From Anthracocystis setariae (Eukaryota > Basidiomycota > Ustilaginomycetes > Ustilaginales > Ustilaginaceae), in the NCBI GenBank assembly GCA_928724745.1, contig CAKMXJ010000012.1:580001-615350 (forward strand): 35,350 nt of DNA. The letters are read 5' to 3'. Positions within the stretch are counted from its first letter, which is position 1, and the number at the start of each line of letters is the position of its first letter. Below are positions 30,237 to 35,350 of this stretch, piece after piece. The notes beneath the pieces are model-generated. The model saw nothing but the letters and a program-made list of their open reading frames with translations, was not told the DNA's origin and ran no database searches. Position numbers and translations under genes: made by a program.

Positions 30237-30566
30237 GAATAAAAATTTTGATCAGTGTGGAGCTGCAAATTTAGATTGGAAAGAGGGCATAACATCAGTA
30301 TAAAAAACAGAGATTCATCTCAGGAACACGGCAACATCAATGCCACACTGTCAGCAATATGGTTCTGCAAGATCTACAGTCTCAAAGGCGACGTGACTTT
30401 AATTCCAGAAAATCAGGAGATAAAATCACGTCACCTTCAAACAGCTTTTGTGCAGCAACCAGCCATGCTGTTGGGATTCTAGAGGTATCATGACATTTCT
30501 GAGACCAAGCAGAGTGTCACAAGACCTATTACACAACAATCCATGCAGCCGTTGCGGAGATCTAGC

Positions 30567-30610
30567 CACATGGCTATAAGACCTGAAAATGCAGCTCTTA
30601 TAGCCATGTG
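30567..30610. other. Perfect 15-bp hairpin, repeat unit 1
   Basis: CACATGGCTATAAGA (30567-30581) pairs fully with TCTTATAGCCATGTG (30596-30610) around a 14-base loop. Confidence 0.85.
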
Positions 30611-30733
30611 CCTGTAACTTTACAACCAGACATGCTATGATGGCAAGGCAGCTTCTATGACATTCCTGACACTGAGGAGAGTGTCATGAGCTATGTTTCA
30701 CAGGAATCCATGCAGCCGTTGCGGAGATGCAGC

Positions 30734-30777
30734 CACATGGCTATAAGACCTGAAAAAGCAGCTCTTGTAGCCATGTG
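30734..30777. other. 15-bp hairpin with one G-U, repeat unit 2
   Basis: This is the same stem at 30734-30748 and 30763-30777. The only stem change turns an A-U pair into a G-U pair, which keeps an RNA stem. Confidence 0.8.
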
Positions 30778-30970
30778 CCTGTAACTTTACAACCAGACAT
30801 GCTATGATGGCAAGGCAGCTTCTATGACATTCCTGACACCGAGGAGAGTGTCATGAGCTTTGTTTCACAGGAATCCATGCAGCCGTTGCGGAGATGCAGC
30901 TTCTAAAGCTTATCCCCAGGTGGGCAGCTTGCATCTGGCCCTCTGGAAGACGGTCCATTTGAAAATTGGA

Positions 30971-31445
30971 ATTCCTGCTTTTTCTGCTTGTTCAGCATGT
31001 GTCACAACACGTGATCTAACACAGCCGGAGACGTCCGAAATTCCTGCTTTTTTGCTTCGTTCGCATGTGTCACAACACGTCATCTAACAAGTCCGGAGGC
31101 GTCCAAAATTCCTGCTTTTTTGCTTGTTCCGCACGTGTCACAACACGTCATCTAACACGACCGGAGGCGTCCGAAATTCTTACTTTTTTTGCTTGTTCAG
31201 AACGTGTCACAACACGTGTTCTAACATGTCCGGAGGCGTCCGAAATTCCTGCTTTTTTCTGCTTGTTCAGAACGTGTCACAACACGTGTTCTAACACGTC
31301 CGGAAGCGTCCGAAATTCCTGCTTTTTTTGCTTGTTCAGAACATGTCACAACACGTGTTCTAACACGTCCGAAGGCGTCCGAACTTCCTGCTTTTTTTGC
31401 TTGTTCAGAACGTGTCACAACACGTGCTCTAACACGTCCGAAGGG
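30971..31445. repeat. 68-70 bp tandem array, seven units
   Basis: Unit starts (ATTCCTGCTTTTTT) lie at 30971, 31040, 31108, 31176, 31245, 31315 and 31383. Each continues with CTTGTTCAGAACGTGTCACA, ACACGTGTTCTAACACGTCC and GGAGGCGTCC. Units alternate between CACGTG and CACGTC cores. One GACGGTC motif (30949) precedes the array. The open frame across it (31065-31502) merely reflects the repeat period. Confidence 0.92.
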
Positions 31446-31456
31446 TTAGGGTTAGG
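31443..31456 (+). repeat. Interstitial telomeric tract 1
   Basis: GGGTTAGGGTTAGG follows the seventh 68-bp unit and leads into a block (TTCCAGTCACGTCAAAGG) repeated after tract 3. Confidence 0.85.
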
Positions 31457-31549
31457 TTCCAGTCACGTCAAAGGCTTGGGCTGGCCAGAAAGGGTCTGGT
31501 GAATTCAAAAAGAAATTCAGAAATTTGACGCGTCTGTATTCAGCCAGAG

Positions 31550-31856
31550 GACGGTCTATTACAATTTTGCGTGAATTTCAAAGAAAATTCAAGGACGGTC
31601 TGATACAAAGGAGGAACGGTCCATTTCAAATGGAAGGACGGTCTCCTTCAAGCCAAGGGACGGTCTACTTCAACTGGAGGGACAGTCAACTACAAATACA
31701 GAGGATGGACCACTACAATCTTGTGTGAATTTCGATGGAAATTCAAGGACGGTCTGATATAAAGCAGGAACAGTCCATTTCAAACGGAAGGACGGTCTCC
31801 TTCAAGCCAAGGGACGGTCTACTTCAACTGGAGGGACAGTCAACTACAAATCCAAG
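31550..31856 (+). repeat. GACGGTC motif array 2
   Basis: About thirteen motif copies at 20-24 bp spacing, in two duplicated blocks (31562-31703 and 31720-31858) that share GTGAATTTC and the same order of motif variants. It lies upstream of the truncated paralogue. Confidence 0.85.
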
Positions 31857-31902
31857 CCAGCCAGTGCGGTGCTCCTTCAGCACCTTCACTCACTCACTCA
31901 CC

Positions 31903-31985
31903 ATGGCACAAATCAGCTGTCCAGTCTGTTCATTCAGCTATGCAGCAACCAACATCACCAACCACATAGGGTTAGGGTTAGGGTT
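31903..31985 (+). pseudogene. Telomere-cut 5' fragment of an 827-residue-gene paralogue
   Basis: ATG 31903 opens 22 codons (MAQISCPVCSFSYAATNITN then HI) that match the first finger of the protein at 26288 (CPVC and ATNITNHI). At 31967 the sequence turns into TTAGGG repeats, giving GLGLGF and a stop. The gene body is lost. Confidence 0.88.
31967..31985 (+). repeat. Interstitial telomeric tract 2, fused to a gene
   Basis: Three TTAGGG units in chromosome-end orientation begin exactly where the paralogue's homology ends. Confidence 0.92.
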
Positions 31986-32018
31986 CTAATGCTTATCCGG
32001 AGCTAGGCAGCTCTGGAA

Positions 32019-32137
32019 GACGGTCCATTTGAAAATTGGAATTGAAATCTGAGACGCGTTTTGTATTCAAATTGGAAGACGGTCCAATACAAATTAAGAC
32101 GGTCCAATACAAATTAAGACGGTCCAATACAAATTAG
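32019..32137 (+). repeat. GACGGTC motif array 3
   Basis: A copy at 32019 (with TTTGAAAATTGG as at 26016 and 30949) is followed by three exact 21-bp repeats of GACGGTCCAATACAAATTA at about 32077, 32098 and 32119. Confidence 0.88.
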
Positions 32138-32149
32138 ACCAGACGCGTC

Positions 32150-32350
32150 CGAAATTCCTGCTTTTTTTGCTTGTTCAGAACGTGTCACAACGCGTGTTCT
32201 AACACGTCCGGAGACGTCAGGAAATTCCTGCTTTTTTTGCTTGTTCAGAACGTGTCACAACACGTGTTCTAACATGTCCGGAGGCGTCCGAAATTCCTGC
32301 TTTTTTCTGCTTGTTCAGAACGTGTCACAACACGTGCTCTAACACGTCCG
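32150..32350. repeat. 68-70 bp tandem array, second block, three units
   Basis: Unit starts lie at 32153, 32223 and 32292, of the same family as 30971-31445. The block plus tract 3 and the following 40 bp duplicates the end of the first array, so this was a segmental duplication. Confidence 0.9.
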
Positions 32351-32352
32351 AA

Positions 32353-32366
32353 GGGTTAGGGTTAGG
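32353..32366 (+). repeat. Interstitial telomeric tract 3
   Basis: GGGTTAGGGTTAGG in the same context as tract 1. Confidence 0.85.
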
Positions 32367-32529
32367 TTCCAGTCACGTCAAAGGCTTGGGCTGGCCAGAA
32401 AGGGTCAGGGGTTACATAGGGGTATCCTTTGTGAGTTATGGTGATCATTTGGTACCGTTGGAAAGCTCTCATCCTGTAGATTGTGATCAGAAAATTTTGG
32501 CGAAATCATTTGCATACTTTTTTGCGAAA

Positions 32530-32835
32530 TTACGTAAACGTAGGTCCACGCGTACACTTTGGCTGGGGGCGTCGATGAGGAAGCAAAACCCTGGGGGTTT
32601 TTTTATGTCAGTTTGTGCAGTATATAGACAGACTTGGGAACACAAACACCAGGCACGGTGGCTGCACCGTAGCGGGCGTAGTTGACGTAAATGTACGTCT
32701 GCGCGTACATGTTGGCTGGTGGCGACAGTGAGCAAGCCAAACTTTGGGGGCTGCTTGGGGTCAGTGTGTGCACTATATGGGTACACTTTGTCATGCAAAG
32801 GCTTGGTGCAGTAGCTGCAGCGTAGGGGCCGCAGA
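32530..32835. repeat. Two tandem 153-bp repeats
   Basis: Units start at 32530 and 32683. Both have ACGTAAAYGTA, YGCGTACA, TTGGCTGG, GTGCAGTATATAG or GTGCACTATATGG, and GCAGCGTA-like ends. They are diverged but colinear. Confidence 0.75.
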
Positions 32836-32862
32836 TGGGGAGTCAAGTTTGACTCATGGAGG

Positions 32863-33140
32863 ATCCCGAGCTTCCCGAGCTTCCCGAGCTATTCCGACGC
32901 ATTCCGAGCTCCCCGAGGTGATTTTCCGAGTTTCCGTGTCGGAAAATTTTTTTGGTTTTTTGCAATGACAGATTGTGTTAATTGGCACAATCTAACAAAT
33001 CTGGAAATGTCGGAAAATTTCCGCTTTTTTTTGCAATGCAGAACGTGTTACTCAACGCAATCTAACATGTTCAAGAACGTCCAAAATTCTCGCTTTTTTG
33101 CGGTGTCGGATCGTGTTGATGATGTTGATCGAACACATCC
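32863..33140. repeat. Short CTTCCCGAG tandem and decayed 68-bp-like units
   Basis: Three 9-bp CTTCCCGAG units occur at 32863-32890. From 32936 to 33140 there are about three degenerate units with CGCTTTTTTTTGCAATGCAGA, CGTGTT and CAATCTAACA, related to the 68-bp array. Confidence 0.6.
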
Positions 33141-33965
33141 GGGTTACAAGGTGTTCCCTTGGACCCGTCAAAATCACCATCAAATCTGTACTAATGAAAG
33201 TTGTAGAGCTGGCTGAGAGCTGCCAGAAGCCGTTGAGTTTGGGGTAAAGTTTACTCTATTGACGGAGATACAGGCATTTGAAGTTGCCAGCCAGGATTCT
33301 CTCGGGGAAGAATATTTTTTTTTCAAAGCGGAGGAAGGGTGGAGGCAATGTGTGGAACAGCTAGAAGAACCTATAGAGAGGCTGTACACATGTCAAGAGT
33401 GGTGCAATTGCAAGCGGTTGCGGTGCTACAGGGGTTCAAAGTTGACACCAAGGTACCTTGAACCTAGGTCCAAGTTCGGTCAACCCAGGTTTGAAGATGG
33501 GGTCCAAGTAGGGTTGACCGAAGTTGAGGGTAGGTTGACTGAGGGTTGAAGTTCAAACTTGGATGCTGGCTGAGGTGTTATGATGGAGTCCAAGCTGGGT
33601 GACTTGAAGTTGAAGTATGTGCCAAGCATAGTTTGGACCGAGCTTGAACTGTACTTCCTGCACTTCAACTGAGGTTGATGGTACTTCTGCCTATCTTCAA
33701 CCATGGCTTGGGGATGTACTTGAACCTGGTTGGACTCAGGTTCCAACATACTTGGATGAGGTCTGCCTAGGGTTCAAGGGTCAGTCCACAGAGGTTGATC
33801 CTACTTCAGTCTAGGTTGGAAGGTACTTTGATCAAGAGAAAGGTACTTCATTGTGAGGAAAAACCCTCAGTGAAGAGGATGAAAAAACCTCAGATGAAGT
33901 CCATGGGAACTTCAGGAACTATGTACAACTAGGAGCCAACTATATACAAACTTCGGTCCAAGTAC
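33141..33965. other. No gene recognised; GGTAC-rich spacer
   Basis: Spacer between the arrays and the terminal gene. From about 33420 it is unusually rich in GGTACTT and GTACCTTGAA words, a bias shared with the adjacent gene. Confidence 0.5.
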
Positions 33966-35247
33966 CTATGCCTCTGAGTTGTACTTCAGTACAAGCTCAT
34001 AGTGGTTGCCTGTGTAGTAGAGGGCATGCCACTGGGTAGGAGCAGGTACTTTGTTGACCTCAAAGTAGGATCTATCTGGGTTGATGATCACCAAACTGAG
34101 CTTGAAGATGGAGACTGCTGCACTTAAAGTAGCATCATCCCCCCATGTACCATGCCTGGCCATCTTAGAAAGGTAGGTTCTGACTGTCAGAGGTTCCCCC
34201 TTGGATATGAAGGGGTGTTTGGGTACTTCCTTGGTAGCCAGGATGGCTTCCACCATGTTGTGGTGAAGTTCAAGGTACTTTACCACCTCTGAACGTACCC
34301 TTTGATGGCTACTTTGGGTACCATAGATGATCTTGGATAGTACCCTGAACTGGCAGTTGCCATCTCCCTTGATGTAGCCAGAGGTGATCCTGTAGTTGTC
34401 TGTACCTTGAAGTTCGGTCCAGTTGGTACATTCAGGTACCATGTGGCTACCAAGGATAAGGTACTTGTCCAAGGCTTGGTCTAACTTCTTGGGGGTTTGG
34501 GAGGTTCCAGCTTCATCTTGGAAGGGTTGCTTCTCCAAGTAGCAGGACTGGGTCCAGTTGAACTTGTACCTACTCCAGATAACTTCAGCCAACTTCAACT
34601 TTGTTTGAGCTGACCCAAAGGTTACCTTGGCTCCATGTTCATTGTAGACCATAGACCTCCACAAGGTACCCCTCTTGTACATCTTGACACACCTCTCTAT
34701 CTCCTGGAGGTGAACTTCCTTGGAGAGAGGGTCCTTGAACTTGAGGTTGGAAGTAGGTTGAACTTCGGCTGGCTCATCTACATCCCTAGTTGAAGGTGTC
34801 CAGGTGTACCATTGAGGTCCCTTGAGATGCCACAGGGGGTTCCTGATCCCAGCATTCCAGCCAAAGGCCAGCCCTAGGTCATACAGGATGTTCTTCCGAA
34901 CTTTACCTGCCTTCTTGGTGTTCTGACCCTTGAAGACCCCTAGTTCCTGTGCCTTGTGAAGTAGGGTCTTGAAGTTGGTGATGTACTTCTTCTTCCTGAT
35001 GAAGACTACATTGAGCCTGAAGTTCTCCATCTCTGGAGTACTGGGGTTCAAGTACTCATGCAGGTTGAGAAGGGGGGTTTGGGACACCTTGGCTACAGCT
35101 TCTTGCAGGGTGTTGGCTGCACAAGTAACCTCCAATCGAAGTCCACCTAACTTCAGAGAAGGGAAGTTCTCCAACTTCTCCAACCTGTTGAGGAAGCTAG
35201 TTTCCCTCTTCCTACAGACTGCCAAGGTAGTAGGATCATACAACAAC
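33966..35247 (-). pseudogene. OTU-domain protein, 5' end replaced by telomere
   Basis: The frame runs from the telomere junction to the stop at 33966. Its first real codon reads TTG TAT GAT; there is no ATG and the frame stays open into the telomere as Asn-Pro repeats, so the true start is lost. Residues about 33-140 (LGGLRLEVTCAANT, ALAF-like LGLAFGWNAG) match the conserved module of the 827-residue protein. The C-terminal OTU cysteine-protease domain shows GYIKGDGNCQFRVLS (catalytic C298 with D295), TWGDDATLSAA and a C-terminal GNHYELVL (H415). OTU proteases remove ubiquitin or related modifiers; the substrate here is unknown. The zinc-ribbon cysteines of the paralogue are not conserved. 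Unless transcribed from within the telomere it is a fragment. Confidence 0.85.
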
Positions 35248-35350
35248 TTAGGGTTAGGGTTAGGGTTAGGGTTAGGGTTAGGGTTAGGGTTAGGGTTAGG
35301 GTTAGGGTTAGGGTTAGGGTTAGGGTTAGGGTTAGGGTTAGGGTTAGGGT
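35248..35350 (+). repeat. Telomere
   Basis: About 17 perfect TTAGGG units run to the end of the window with no variant repeats. This is a real chromosome end rather than an interstitial tract. Confidence 0.98.

Larger units (their letters stand above)
30486..30905. repeat. 167-bp tandem repeat, about 2.5 units
   Basis: Units start at about 30486, 30654 and 30821 (TATGACATTCCTGACACYGAGG and a diverged first copy). Units 1 and 2 each hold an internal 15-bp hairpin; the third is cut before its hairpin. Confidence 0.9.

Noticed and set aside
31065..31502. 145-codon frame with repeated CLFRTCHNTCSN-like peptide
   Set aside because: It is produced by the 68-bp tandem array; unit lengths vary and shift the frame.
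30971..32350. CRISPR-like array
   Set aside because: Units are directly adjacent with no unique spacers, and the context is eukaryotic subtelomere.
32311..32685. 124-codon frame
   Set aside because: It begins in the 68-bp array and runs through a telomeric tract and tandem repeats.

Overview
The window is the right-hand end of a eukaryotic chromosome. It finishes in about 17 uninterrupted TTAGGG repeats (35248-35350), with the G-rich strand running 5'->3' toward the end. The TE mix (Ty3/gypsy, Ty1/copia with a copia-type half-tRNA primer site, LINE, Tc1/mariner, many solo LTRs), one short 78-bp GT-AG intron, an OrsD-like C2H2 protein and a TET/JBP-type dioxygenase suggest a fungus, possibly a basidiomycete. 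That placement is inference from gene content; no marker gene fixes it.

Region 1 (1-12442) is antisense retrotransposon wreckage. It holds a decayed LINE reverse transcriptase (1-2361), displaced gypsy RNase H and chromodomain fragments (2690-3324), an LTR with a second solo LTR nested in it (3325-4626), and a nearly full-length Ty3/gypsy element whose gag and pol frames can be followed from 10759 down to 4998. Gag is itself split by a solo LTR (9601-9961). Every internal stop in gag and pol is TGA at a position where CGA would restore the frame. Catalytic Asp residues of the protease and of both reverse transcriptases are Asn.

Region 2 (12443-18300) holds a Tc1/mariner-type DNA transposon with terminal repeats, TA target duplication and an intact-length transposase (12749-14352), several tRNA-headed SINE-like copies, and a solo copia LTR in antisense (15340-16690) that carries another solo LTR.

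Region 3 (18322-24190) has two copia elements, one inserted in the other. Copia-1 has a 5' LTR (18322-19873, itself interrupted), a primer site and a broken gag. Copia-2 has its LTR at 21575-22510, a primer site, and decayed gag, protease and integrase remnants. A third copy of the first LTR family interrupts copia-1 gag.

Region 4 (24266-30125) is the best-preserved coding block. Three co-oriented genes sit less than 300 bp apart: a spliced OrsD-like C2H2 zinc-finger protein (with one apparent frameshift), an 827-residue zinc-finger/zinc-ribbon/OTU-like protein, and a TET/JBP-type 2OG-Fe(II) dioxygenase. Hairpin-forming tandem repeats lie between the last two genes.

Region 5 (30111-35350) is subtelomere: 63-, 167-, 68- and 153-bp tandem arrays, a short GACGGTC-motif array that also precedes the 827-residue gene, three interstitial TTAGGG tracts, and two telomere-cut paralogues of the 827-residue gene. 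One paralogue keeps only its first 22 codons before a TTAGGG tract (31903-31985). The other keeps only its C-terminal part, with an intact OTU motif, and runs into the terminal telomere (33966-35246).
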